From assembly GCA_017471245.1 (NCBI GenBank), contig JAFUVB010000012.1, positions 1 through 41,181 on the forward strand: DNA of 41,181 nt, given 5' to 3'. This DNA is from Prevotella sp. (GTDB taxonomy: Bacteria > Bacteroidota > Bacteroidia > Bacteroidales > Bacteroidaceae). The position numbers and the translations under genes were made by a program. Under the pieces are notes generated by a model. That model was not told the origin of the DNA. It ran no database searches and saw only the letters and a program-made list of their open reading frames with translations. Of this stretch, positions 7,690-15,500 are shown piece after piece. The stretch's first letter is position 1. The number at the start of each line of letters is the position of its first letter.

Positions 7690-8928
7690 TCAATAAATTC
7701 TCCTTTTAATGTCATATTCAACGACATCCCCCAAATAGTACTCTATCATTCTGTCTGGTTCTTCATTATAGATGACATCTTTCACTCTGACAAGGAGAAC
7801 ATCGTGGTCTTTCGTATAACTTGTATATAGCCTTAATATATCAGGTCGGCGAATATAGCGTTTTCCCGTCTCTTTGTCAACACGAGTTAGTTTGCCCATC
7901 GTGGTAGGCTTCAGTTCTCTGTATTCGATATCTTTCTCGCCTTTCAGTATCTGGTCGAAATATACTTGCTTGATGCTTAAACTGAGGACATCAAGACCTG
8001 TGGTGTCAAACTTCGCCGTACGTATTCTATTGAAACTATCATAGATACTATGCTCCAATGCCTGCTGTTCCCTGTTATACGTATAGTCTACGATACTGCC
8101 ATCAATAAACTTGACGATGGCTTCGCGTATAATGGGCAGTGGCACGACAAACCATTCCTTTGGATCTACGCCATCCATATTTACATAGAATCGTGCTGTA
8201 TGGAAGAAGTCGTGAATCAGTCCTTCCAATTTCTGCACATTGGCATTATACACACGATAGGTACTTACTACCTCCACATCAGCCATCAGATAGGTTGCCT
8301 CATTTCTGGCATTTTGAATACGCTCCTTTACTGGATTCGTTGTGAATCCTATTTTATACAAGTCCTTTACTGATGCAATACGCTCATCTGTCGATTTCGA
8401 GCGAAGAATGTATATCCAACCTTGCGGCAGGTCTTCATCTGTGATGTTGGCACCAGATAGCCCGTCCAACTCATGTCCGTCATTTAGTTCTGTAATCACA
8501 TAACCGTTGCGGGTGATGTTCTTTCCGATTGTTCTAAACAAGATGTTCGATTCCGTCCCGTCTTCATAGACGACCCTCGAACGTCCGTCTTTTCTGACGC
8601 GGTCTTTAATCTGTCGCTTGGCCACATCGAGTACGTCAATGTATCCCATCAAACCATCGGCAATGAAGAAAGTCTTCTCCTGTACATTATCCTCCTTATA
8701 GCGCACCAGCGAGCGTTTGCCCTCTCTGAGTTCCTTATGTACTTGAGCAAACAAGTGAGCATAATCGGCAAAGTTTTCGCACCTTTTCTTCTGTGCGATT
8801 TCCTCCACCTTACGTTTCTTTGACCTGCCTTTCTTCACTGGCTCTGGAAGATCAAAGAGTTTCTGCTCCTTCTCACTAATGTCAAACAGCGGATCGTTCA
8901 GTATTTCGTCAAGTTCCTTATCGCTCAT
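7690..8928 (-). CDS. GIY-YIG (T5orf172-type) nuclease fused to ASCH domain
   Basis: 412 residues. Residues 30-50 are Lys/Arg-rich. GWIYIL (170-175) and LYKIGFT (190-196) give the GIY and YIG elements; an Arg in KERIQNARNEA and a catalytic-type Glu in KLEGLIHDFF (about 235) complete a T5orf172-like GIY-YIG nuclease. The last 100 residues start LDVLSLSIKQVYFDQILKGEKDIEYRE (split: LDVLSLSIKQ, VYFDQILKG, EKDIEYRE), an ASCH/PUA-like fold that in relatives binds nucleic acid, possibly modified bases. It overlaps the preceding small gene by 11 bp and ends the operon after the helicase. Inferred role: DNA cleavage module of the restriction-like system, with ASCH as reader of base or nucleotide state. 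Confidence 0.8.
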   Translation of the reverse strand: MSDKELDEILNDPLFDISEKEQKLFDLPEPVKKGRSKKRKVEEIAQKKRCENFADYAHLFAQVHKELREGKRSLVRYKEDNVQEKTFFIADGLMGYIDVLDVAKRQIKDRVRKDGRSRVVYEDGTESNILFRTIGKNITRNGYVITELNDGHELDGLSGANITDEDLPQGWIYILRSKSTDERIASVKDLYKIGFTTNPVKERIQNARNEATYLMADVEVVSTYRVYNANVQKLEGLIHDFFHTARFYVNMDGVDPKEWFVVPLPIIREAIVKFIDGSIVDYTYNREQQALEHSIYDSFNRIRTAKFDTTGLDVLSLSIKQVYFDQILKGEKDIEYRELKPTTMGKLTRVDKETGKRYIRRPDILRLYTSYTKDHDVLLVRVKDVIYNEEPDRMIEYYLGDVVEYDIKRRIY

Positions 8929-9232
8929 CGTAAACAGTATCTAATAGTTTATACTCATCTTCTGCTCTTAGCATCTCTCGCCTCGCATCATCCTCGATGA
9001 TTCCTTGTAAACGACGAGCCAAGAGCCATTCATCCCTATTGCGTTTATCCATACGTGGTGCAGCACCTTGATGCCTACTGCTCCATTGGCAGAGCACCCG
9101 GAAACCATCTCTCACCACCTCTTCTTCTGTTGGTTTAGGAACCCGTGGGTGCACATTGGCAAACAAAGGGTCTTCAAATATCCTTAATAAGTCTTCCGGC
9201 CATGTAGCGGAAACAAATTTTTCACTCTTCAT
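8918..9232 (-). CDS. Small conserved-context protein of unknown function
   Basis: 104 residues, highly charged, no membrane segment and no family I recognise. The N-terminus has the motif WPEDLLRIFEDPLFANV; the start of the downstream nuclease has a similar ILNDPLFDIS stretch, so both may bind one partner through a DPLF-type segment. It lies 10 bp after the helicase and overlaps the nuclease gene by 11 bp, so it is almost certainly translated with them. The ATG at 9232 lies inside a 7-bp repeat array (9218-9245) that also holds the helicase stop. Possible adaptor between helicase and nuclease. Confidence 0.7.
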   Translation of the reverse strand: MKSEKFVSATWPEDLLRIFEDPLFANVHPRVPKPTEEEVVRDGFRVLCQWSSRHQGAAPRMDKRNRDEWLLARRLQGIIEDDARREMLRAEDEYKLLDTVYDER

Positions 9233-9245
9233 TCTTCATTTTTCA
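9218..9245. repeat. Heptamer array at the helicase/small-gene junction
   Basis: Four 7-bp units on the plus strand (TTTTTCA, CTCTTCA, TTCTTCA, TTTTTCA). Read leftward they give repeated TGAA(A/G)A units that contain the helicase stop (9245-9243) and two out-of-register ATGs, one of which (9232) starts the next gene. Confidence 0.8.
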
Positions 9246-11216
9246 CTTTACAAAGTCCAGTCCCATATCCCTACGAATCTTATAGTTTTTCAATATTCTG
9301 ATAGCTTCAGCCATCCGTCTCACTGTCGGGTCTGGATCTTGCAGTGATGGATGGTCACCATTAGTCTTTCTCCATTCCTGGAATACTGTCAGGTAAATCT
9401 TCTTGGCCTCATCAATGGTCATGTTGATTTTCTTGTCGGCAATGGTATCTTGAATAGCTTTCAAGACAGGTGCGTCAATCTCATTCGACATAATCTCGTA
9501 TGCCCTCTGGAAAGGATTGACAGACTCTATCAGGTTGATGCTTAGGTCATCTATATTAATAAAGGTATTGGCAATCTTCACCAGCCTACTTCCTTCGTGA
9601 TTCTCTACATCCTCCACAATGTCCTTGCCTTTCAACACGAAGTCGAGAACCACTCGCTGACTGATGGCTTCAATCTCTTCCTCCTCCAAGTCAGGGTGCA
9701 GCTCTTCTACTATTTTGGGGATATACACCTTGTTGATAATCTCTGGTGCCACGCCCTCAATAGCCTCCCTAATCAGCGGATGCTGCAGGATACCAGCTTT
9801 CAGGTCATCCAACTGTTCCTCCACTATCTGGCGGGCGCGATCTGTTCCCAAAGGCTTCAAGCCTTCAACAACCACATTCCTCCGTGGGTCTCCACCATCC
9901 TCTTCATCGCGACTTGTCTTGAAGTTCCACTTAGGTGCCATTACCTGCTCCATCAGTAGCGAGGCCGTAATGGCTTTTAGCATATCATTCACAGCCACCA
10001 CCACATCGTCTTGCGTCTCATCAGGTGCTGCTATCAAGTTCGTAAACTGAGCATGGTCTTTGCCTTCGCAGTCACGCGTACAGCGACCTATTATCTGTAC
10101 AATTTCTGTCAGCGACCCTCTTACTCCAATCGTGAGACAGTGTTCGCACCACTCCCAGTCGAAGCCTTCCTTGGCCATCCCCATTGCAATGATGATGTCG
10201 ATGTCATCGCGGTTCTTCATCCGTTGCAGATAGCCTTGAACGTGGTTGCGATGGTCAGCGTCAGGATTCACGAGGTCTGCAATCTTCAGCAGTCTGCCAT
10301 CCTTGGTCTTATAGGTAACGATATTGGTGTTATAGTCCTCATCCACTCTGTTTCCTATCAGGTCCATAATCTGCTTCACCTGTTCAAACTTGTCGTATGC
10401 CCCGGCAGCCTTTGAGTTGGTAACAGGGATGTGGATAAGTGTCTTCTGTCGAGTATCCAGCACCTTGTCAAGTGCCGACAGGTAATGACCTTTATAGAAG
10501 TGGTAGCCCAGTTGCAGGGTCTTCAGGTAGCGATAGCCATTCAACTGGTCGTAGTAGTTGAACTGAACTGGTACGAACCGCGTCTCGTCTTCCAGTCTCA
10601 GCACTGGTGTTCCGTCGCCACGGAAGTAGCTGCCCGTCATAGCCAGTATGTGGGCATTCGTCTGGTTTATCAGTCGTCTCACCAGTTCTCCCAGTCCATT
10701 GTCTGCATCTGCAGAAGTATGGTGAAACTCGTCAATGCCAAAGAACAGGTCGTTGAGTTTCTCGTCTGCCAGTTCCTTCAGGGCAAAGCGCAGGGTGGCA
10801 TGGGTGCAAACCAGTGTCTGAGCCTTGGTATACGGTTCCACAAACTCTTTGAAGCGTTTCACCTTTTCTTTCTCATTCTCAGTGTCGCATAGATTGAAAT
10901 AGGTCGGTACGTTCCAGTCCTCAAAGAAGCCGAACTTCTTCAGCGCTGTGTTTTTGAACGAGCGTCCTATGCTCTTTTCTGGTACAGCCACAATGACCTT
11001 CCTAATGCCTTGATGCGCCAACTTGTCGAGTGCCACAAACATCATAGCTCTCGATTTGCCCGAAGCAGGCGGAGCCTTCACCAACAGATACTGCTCTTCC
11101 CTACGTTCATAGACTCTGGCTTGCATTTCGCGCATACCCAAGCTGTTGGTATTTGTCGACCTCCCCGTCTGTTCATACGTGATGGTCATCTGGTCCTGAT
11201 TATAGTTTTCTCGCAT
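9243..11216 (-). CDS. SF2 DEAD/DEAH-type helicase of a restriction-like system
   Basis: 657 residues. Walker A is KAPPASGKSR (47-56); motif II is FFGIDEFHH; motif III is LAMTGSY; a late motif is MAKEGFDW; motif VI is QIIGRCTRD. These define a type III/HsdR-like SF2 translocase without a visible nuclease domain. The C-terminal third is helical with no known family. It is followed within 10 bp by the small protein and the GIY-YIG nuclease. The methyltransferase lies upstream on the same strand, separated by a toxin-antitoxin pair on the other strand. Inferred role: DNA translocation or duplex opening that couples recognition by the methyltransferase to cleavage. No clear minus-strand promoter was found before 11216. 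Confidence 0.85.
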   Translation of the reverse strand: MRENYNQDQMTITYEQTGRSTNTNSLGMREMQARVYERREEQYLLVKAPPASGKSRAMMFVALDKLAHQGIRKVIVAVPEKSIGRSFKNTALKKFGFFEDWNVPTYFNLCDTENEKEKVKRFKEFVEPYTKAQTLVCTHATLRFALKELADEKLNDLFFGIDEFHHTSADADNGLGELVRRLINQTNAHILAMTGSYFRGDGTPVLRLEDETRFVPVQFNYYDQLNGYRYLKTLQLGYHFYKGHYLSALDKVLDTRQKTLIHIPVTNSKAAGAYDKFEQVKQIMDLIGNRVDEDYNTNIVTYKTKDGRLLKIADLVNPDADHRNHVQGYLQRMKNRDDIDIIIAMGMAKEGFDWEWCEHCLTIGVRGSLTEIVQIIGRCTRDCEGKDHAQFTNLIAAPDETQDDVVVAVNDMLKAITASLLMEQVMAPKWNFKTSRDEEDGGDPRRNVVVEGLKPLGTDRARQIVEEQLDDLKAGILQHPLIREAIEGVAPEIINKVYIPKIVEELHPDLEEEEIEAISQRVVLDFVLKGKDIVEDVENHEGSRLVKIANTFINIDDLSINLIESVNPFQRAYEIMSNEIDAPVLKAIQDTIADKKINMTIDEAKKIYLTVFQEWRKTNGDHPSLQDPDPTVRRMAEAIRILKNYKIRRDMGLDFVK

Positions 11217-11230
11217 ATTTTCGTTTTTTG

Positions 11231-11261
11231 TTTGTTCTTTCAGAATTTATTCGTAACTTTG
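11231..11261 (+). promoter_or_regulatory. Promoter of the YoeB-type toxin-antitoxin pair
   Basis: TTTG (11231-11234), 19 bp, TAACTTTG (11254-11261): a full Bacteroidetes consensus, 27 bp before the antitoxin ATG at 11289 and within the 72-bp gap in front of the helicase gene on the other strand. Confidence 0.8.
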
Positions 11262-11288
11262 CTGACGAATTACATATATAAAAGATTT

Positions 11289-11549
11289 ATGACAGCAGTA
11301 CAGCTAAACGCACAGAACACAAAGCTCTGGCAAGATATAGGGGCAATAGCCGACAGCGAGCAGTTGATGAAACGGCTGGCTAAGTATGTTGCGAAACTTG
11401 TGAAAGAAAAGGAAAATTCAACACTCATGTCCAAGGAAGAGTTCTTCGCGAAGATTGAAAAGGCAGAAGCCGATTTCCGTGAAGGTCGAACATACGCCAT
11501 GCTCCCGGGAGAGAGTTTCACAGACTTCCGTAAACGTATTGGCAAATGA
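11289..11549 (+). CDS. Antitoxin of a YoeB/Txe-type pair
   Basis: 86 residues from ATG 11289. An upstream open frame to 11010 was rejected because the promoter at 11231-11261 lies inside it. The N-terminal half (MTAVQLNAQNTKLWQDIGAI and a Lys/Glu-rich helix) may form the DNA-binding and dimer part. The C-terminal half (MSKEEFFAKIEKAEADFREG) is a long amphipathic helix of the kind that wraps the toxin. It overlaps the toxin gene by 4 bp. It is recognised mainly by context; the fold (Phd/YefM-like or other) is not certain. Confidence 0.75.
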   Translation: MTAVQLNAQNTKLWQDIGAIADSEQLMKRLAKYVAKLVKEKENSTLMSKEEFFAKIEKAEADFREGRTYAMLPGESFTDFRKRIGK

Positions 11550-11821
11550 GTTATATTGTTAGCCTTTCTGAACAGGCTCTGGCTGATGCAGATCGTTTGG
11601 AACAGAGCGAGCCCAAGGCTTTCCAGAAGTTTCAGACTTTTCTGACTGAACTGGCTGAGCATCCAAGGACAGGTACTGGTCATCCTGAGCAATTGAAGGG
11701 ACAGCCAGAAGACCGCTGGAGTCGTCGTATCTCCAAAAAACATCGTTTGGTCTATCGCATTTACGATACCGAAGTTGTTGTGCTTGTTATCTCTGCATAC
11801 GGGCATTATGATGACAAATAG
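11546..11821 (+). CDS. Txe/YoeB-family toxin, ribosome-dependent mRNA interferase
   Basis: 91 residues. WSRRISKKHRLVYRIYDTEV and a final GHYDDK match the RelE-fold Txe/YoeB core: basic residues for RNA contact, the HRLVY strand, and a His-Tyr end that in YoeB supplies the active site. The family cleaves mRNA in the ribosome A site. It overlaps the antitoxin by 4 bp and ends 1 bp before the end of the converging methyltransferase gene. The pair is therefore packed between two genes of one restriction-like system, on the opposite strand. Confidence 0.88.
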   Translation: MSYIVSLSEQALADADRLEQSEPKAFQKFQTFLTELAEHPRTGTGHPEQLKGQPEDRWSRRISKKHRLVYRIYDTEVVVLVISAYGHYDDK

Positions 11822-11822
11822 T

Positions 11823-14570
11823 TTATCCATTTTTCTTCATCTTTTCGTATAACTTCAGCAACAACTCCAGCCGCTCGTTCTCATCTGCAAAGGGGCGGTC
11901 GCGATAACAGCTATCTACCAACAGGTCCAACTGATGGTGAGCCTCGCGCAGGTCTGCAGGCATTTTCTCTGGGTCATAAAGCTCTGCCAGCGTCTTGCCA
12001 TGATGCGCCTCACGTGCTCCTAACACCTCGTAGGCAGCATCTTCTATTTCCTGTTTCTTGGCTTCCGTCAGTTTGGGGAAGGGAAACGGATTATAACAGA
12101 GACCGGCAGAATAGCGATAGTCAGTTTTCAATCTTCCACCTATGGCACGTACCCACGCCATGTGCATAGCGGAGGTGAGAATGCCAAAGAGCCAATAGGG
12201 GGCATCGTAAAGGGCAAAGGCCGAGTCAGAGACCACAGTTTCTTCATCAAGAAACTTCATGGGTATATATTCTCTTTGTTCTGATGAAACACGGGGTATT
12301 ATGACAAGTCTCTTGTTCTCATGCCTTATCTCACCAAACTTATATGGAAAAGCAGCCAACTTTCTTGTGGCGCCACGCTTGCTACTGCCTCTGACTTTTT
12401 CACATAACAATATTCTTTCCTTAATAGGTGGTATTCTGTATGCAAAATCTTTGTCAACATCAGTAATCCACAAACAGAACCTATCTACTCTTCGTATTAA
12501 CTCTAACGATCCCATCAGTGGCTTTATGATAGAGGAAGCCTCTGGGTATTCATCAAGAATTTTATCTTTCTCGTATTTGTCTAATGTAAGTGCCCCATCA
12601 TCATTTGCCATGCTGCCAAACACAATCTCAGGAACCTTTGCAATAGGCGACGATTGTGGTGAAACTATTACATTAGATCCTTCTGTCAAATACGGGTTAA
12701 TATTATTTACCAATCTTGCTTTGTCACCATCATACAGATATTTATCGCCTTTCTCAAATTCACGAATGCCAACGATAACACAAGTAACTCCTGCATTATA
12801 CTTCGCATTGTTAGTCCATTTAAAAGAGTGATGGGCAAAGAATATTTCTTGATTGTTCGCAAATACGTGTGGCCAAAGTAGACTCACTTGCAAACCTTGA
12901 CATACGGAATTAGTACTCACAAAGGCGAACTTAGCTTGCGTGCCTTTTATATATTGAGAACCAAGTATGAACCAGCAGGCAATGTAGTCGAGGTTATCGC
13001 AACCCTTTTCATGATTGAAAACATACTCAACATCTTCTTTTTGTTTGTCATCTTGCAGACGCGCACCCAAATACGGCGGATTTCCCATCACATATACTTC
13101 CTCGTCTGCCGTATGCGGACAAATCTTGTTCCAGTCCTCTCGGCAGGCATTGCCACAATGGAAATTGTTGTTCGACTTTAGGGGCAGTGCTTTGATGTTC
13201 ACGCCAAAGTCTTTCATGAAGAGACTATTCATCTGGTGCTCTGCCAGCCATAGCGAAAGGACTGCCGTCTCGCAAGCGAAATCGTTGATCTCTAAACCAT
13301 AGAACTGGTTGATGGCGATTATGCTGCCGTCTACAAACTGCATCTGCACGTCAGGCGTCATCCGTTGCATCAGCTTCAGAATCTTCATTTCCAGCATGCG
13401 CAATTCCTTATAGGAAATGATGAGGAAGTTACCACTACCACAGGCAGGGTCGAAGAACTTCATCCGCTTCATCCGCGACAACAATCGCTGGCATTGGCGA
13501 ATCAGCGGCTTACAACTGCTGTAGTATTTCTCTCGTCCCTCCTTCGACTGGTCAAAGATGCCGTCTTGCTCCTTCTGTTTCCGCTCTATGTTTCTGTATT
13601 CTTCATAGAGGCCATCAAGAAATAGCGGATTGATAACCTTCTTGATGTTTGAGACGCTGGTGTAGTGCATGCCCAAGCCACTGCGCAGCTCTGGATTCAC
13701 CACGGCCTGAATCATCGAACCGAAGATGTCGGGATTGATCTTTGCCCAGTTCAGATTGCCACACTCCAAGATGAGTTTCCTGATGCGGGCATTCATCCGC
13801 GGGATGCGAATCTTCTGGGTAAACAACCCGCCATTCACGTAGGGGAACTGGGCAAAGCGGCTGTTGATGCCTATGCGCAGTTGCATCATCATGGCTTGGA
13901 AAGCACCGTCGAAAAATTCCTCTAAGTCAGAACAGTCAGGGCGCGTGGTGTTGTTGATGGCATTGGTAAACAAATCCTTTTCGAAGATACCCGTGTCTTC
14001 GGCAAAGAAGCAGAAGAGAAGGCGCGACATAAAGACGTTCAGGTCGTGAGTATCGTCCGTGATGCCTATTTGGTTGTATCGGCGAATCTCATCATGTATC
14101 TGCCCCATCTTGTAGGCCGCCTTCACGTCAGCATCGTTCTCCTCAATGTTGCGAATCTTACGCACTCCCCACATTGGCGAGAAGAATTCATAGTCTGTAA
14201 ACAGGTTGTTCAGATGGTTCTCGTAGGTCTCTTCCACCGCTGGGTCGAATGCCTTGATGACTTCACCATCCGACACTGCCAGTATGGCGGGCTTGTTTTT
14301 CAGAACCCACTTGTCGCGCTTCATGTCTTCCAGCTGGGCGTTCATGTTTTCTGTCCGCACCAGCCGATAAGCCAACACGTTCTTGATGAGCAGACCTTCA
14401 AACGAAGCCACCGTGCTCTTGCCCTCCCTATACCGTTGCAGGATGGTAGGCGACGCTCCGATGGCTCCCATCAGCATAAAGGGGATCTCCTTTACAGGAT
14501 ACGCCTCCTTGAATGCTTCCAGCCCAAGACCTATCTGCACGTAAGTCTTGGCCGTCTTGATAGCAGCCAT
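11823..14570 (-). CDS. MmeI/YeeA-type adenine DNA methyltransferase
   Basis: 915 residues. Residues 1-150 resemble the N-terminal region of MmeI-like proteins, but I see no D...ExK nuclease motif. A helical spacer (NVFMSRLLFCFFAEDTGIF, 188-206) follows. Motif I is FDPACGSGNFL (383-393), then YGLEINDFACETA, and motif IV is GNPPY (506-510): a gamma-class N6-adenine methyltransferase. The end (MPADLREAHHQLD, then ERLELLLKLYEKM) is the typical MmeI/YeeA C-terminal helical domain; the middle would carry target recognition. Downstream on the same strand are a helicase and GIY-YIG nuclease that probably replace the lost nuclease. As I recall, Bacillus subtilis yeeA-yeeB-yeeC has a similar order. It protects host DNA in that model. 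A long structured leader lies upstream. Confidence 0.85.
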   Translation of the reverse strand: MAAIKTAKTYVQIGLGLEAFKEAYPVKEIPFMLMGAIGASPTILQRYREGKSTVASFEGLLIKNVLAYRLVRTENMNAQLEDMKRDKWVLKNKPAILAVSDGEVIKAFDPAVEETYENHLNNLFTDYEFFSPMWGVRKIRNIEENDADVKAAYKMGQIHDEIRRYNQIGITDDTHDLNVFMSRLLFCFFAEDTGIFEKDLFTNAINNTTRPDCSDLEEFFDGAFQAMMMQLRIGINSRFAQFPYVNGGLFTQKIRIPRMNARIRKLILECGNLNWAKINPDIFGSMIQAVVNPELRSGLGMHYTSVSNIKKVINPLFLDGLYEEYRNIERKQKEQDGIFDQSKEGREKYYSSCKPLIRQCQRLLSRMKRMKFFDPACGSGNFLIISYKELRMLEMKILKLMQRMTPDVQMQFVDGSIIAINQFYGLEINDFACETAVLSLWLAEHQMNSLFMKDFGVNIKALPLKSNNNFHCGNACREDWNKICPHTADEEVYVMGNPPYLGARLQDDKQKEDVEYVFNHEKGCDNLDYIACWFILGSQYIKGTQAKFAFVSTNSVCQGLQVSLLWPHVFANNQEIFFAHHSFKWTNNAKYNAGVTCVIVGIREFEKGDKYLYDGDKARLVNNINPYLTEGSNVIVSPQSSPIAKVPEIVFGSMANDDGALTLDKYEKDKILDEYPEASSIIKPLMGSLELIRRVDRFCLWITDVDKDFAYRIPPIKERILLCEKVRGSSKRGATRKLAAFPYKFGEIRHENKRLVIIPRVSSEQREYIPMKFLDEETVVSDSAFALYDAPYWLFGILTSAMHMAWVRAIGGRLKTDYRYSAGLCYNPFPFPKLTEAKKQEIEDAAYEVLGAREAHHGKTLAELYDPEKMPADLREAHHQLDLLVDSCYRDRPFADENERLELLLKLYEKMKKNG

Positions 14571-14603
14571 AATACTTATAAGTCTTAAAGCACTTTGGGC
14601 AAC

Positions 14604-14741
14604 TCATCGGGATTCTTTGGGCAAATACAACTTGGCCTCTACGTACGGAAAAAGCGTGAACCTTCGCTTACCGAATGTAGAGGCCGTGAGAATTGCCCTG
14701 TCCGAATGATAAGTGATGCCCACGCTATCAAGCGCGAACAT
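14604..14741 (-). CDS. Possible 45-residue leader peptide
   Basis: ATG 14741 to TGA 14606-14604 gives MFALDSVGITYHSDRAI, then a basic aromatic stretch (GKRRFTLFPYVEAKLY) and LPKESR. The frame contains the whole 80-nt stem-loop at 14619-14698, so it may be a peptide, an RNA element that happens to be open, or both. It ends 33 bp before the methyltransferase. No family recognised; low confidence as a gene. Confidence 0.3.
   Translation of the reverse strand: MFALDSVGITYHSDRAILTASTFGKRRFTLFPYVEAKLYLPKESR
14619..14698 (-). ncRNA. Nested stem-loop in the methyltransferase leader
   Basis: Four consecutive helices pair in nested order: GGGCAA (14619-14624) with TTGCCC (14693-14698); GGCCTCTAC (14634-14642) with GTAGAGGCC (14677-14685); CGG (14646-14648) with CCG (14671-14673); AAGCG (14652-14656) with CGCTT (14665-14669), closing an 8-nt loop. 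Internal loops are similar in size on both sides. Chance is unlikely. It could be a cis-acting RNA, a protein-binding site or a mobile-element end; the strand shown is that of the downstream gene. Confidence 0.55.
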
Positions 14742-14863
14742 TAATTCACCTATTCATTACTCGGATTATTATTTAGAAGTTTCTGACGTTTCTATGTTCA
14801 CCGAATAAATGCTTAATGTGCATATTATTACTTCCTCAAAATTAGATAAATCGCTCTCGCTCG

Positions 14864-15004
14864 ACCATCTACAAGCAAGCTTGTATGGTGCTCGCTTAAT
14901 CGCGATTTCCATACCGCCTCCCTGCGCTCAGGGAATCAAGCCTTGGCTTGCGCCGTTCTTAAGACTCGCTTCGTTGATATAAGCAGCAAAGCGGAGCGAC
15001 GGCG
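14864..15004. repeat. Cluster of four hairpins
   Basis: ACCA-TC-TACAAGC/GCTTGTA-TGGT (14864-14889); CCCTG/CAGGG (14920-14933); CAAGCC/GGCTTG (14937-14950); and CGCCG with TCGCT pairing with AGCGA and CGGCG (14951-14970 with 14995-15004). The first three are nearly perfect palindromes with loops of 2-4 bases. Confidence 0.6.
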
Positions 15005-15022
15005 ATTGGCTGGTATCAAGTG

Positions 15023-15030
15023 CAAAGATA
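15023..15030 (-). promoter_or_regulatory. -7 box facing the methyltransferase
   Basis: Minus strand TATCTTTG without a clear TTTG at -33. If used, it gives the methyltransferase mRNA a leader of about 440 nt that contains all the hairpins. Confidence 0.45.
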
Positions 15031-15190
15031 CGAAAAAAAACGGAATAAAGATGCTTGGAGAGGAAAAAGTTCGAAAAACTTGTGAGAAAGTAAAAAATGC
15101 TGATTCTTCAGTTGCAACCGCCTCCTTGATCGCAGGAATGAGCGCTGATGAAATCGTCGCATTTTCGCTCTTTAGAAAGTATGATCGCGA

Positions 15191-15300
15191 GTTACTCGGA
15201 GTGTTTGCATTAAAAACAGCGACTTTTTGAATTGAAAACTGCGTGTTTTTGCGATAGAAACTGGCAGTTTTTGGCATAAAAACTTTCGCGAACTGTTTTT
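15191..15300. repeat. Degenerate tandem repeat, 22-bp period, about five copies
   Basis: Units begin at 15191, 15213, 15235, 15257 and 15279; the core AAAACTG(C/G)G-GTTTTTG is shared, as in GAAAACTGCGTGTTTTTGCG and AGAAACTGGCAGTTTTTGGC. The C after the A-run falls at 15218, 15240, 15262 and 15284, exactly 22 bp apart. The first and last copies are the most worn. Confidence 0.7.
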
Positions 15301-15500
15301 CGAGTCCAAATGGAAGCATAATGGCAGTGGCAGAAGCGGTGGATACGGACAGGGAAGAGATGGCAACCCACGTCGTGGAATGAATGCTCTTGGCGGTTCA
15401 ACGAGCCGCGCAGTTTGCCTGAATGAAGGCATGGAAGATGAGTGGTAAGGGGGGACAATTCTTAAAATAAGTGAAAAAATACGTATATAATAAGGTGTAT

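Noticed and set aside
11010-11288. Longer N-terminus for the YoeB antitoxin
   Set aside because: It precedes the promoter and is antisense to the helicase gene.
14619-14698. Integron attC site
   Set aside because: No GTTRRRY/RYYYAAC core sites at the ends and no integron integrase nearby.
15254-15448. Rightward open frame with a Gly/Arg-rich end (GSGRSGGYGQGRDGN)
   Set aside because: It looks like the tail of an RNA-binding protein but has no start and no supporting domain; may be a fossil.
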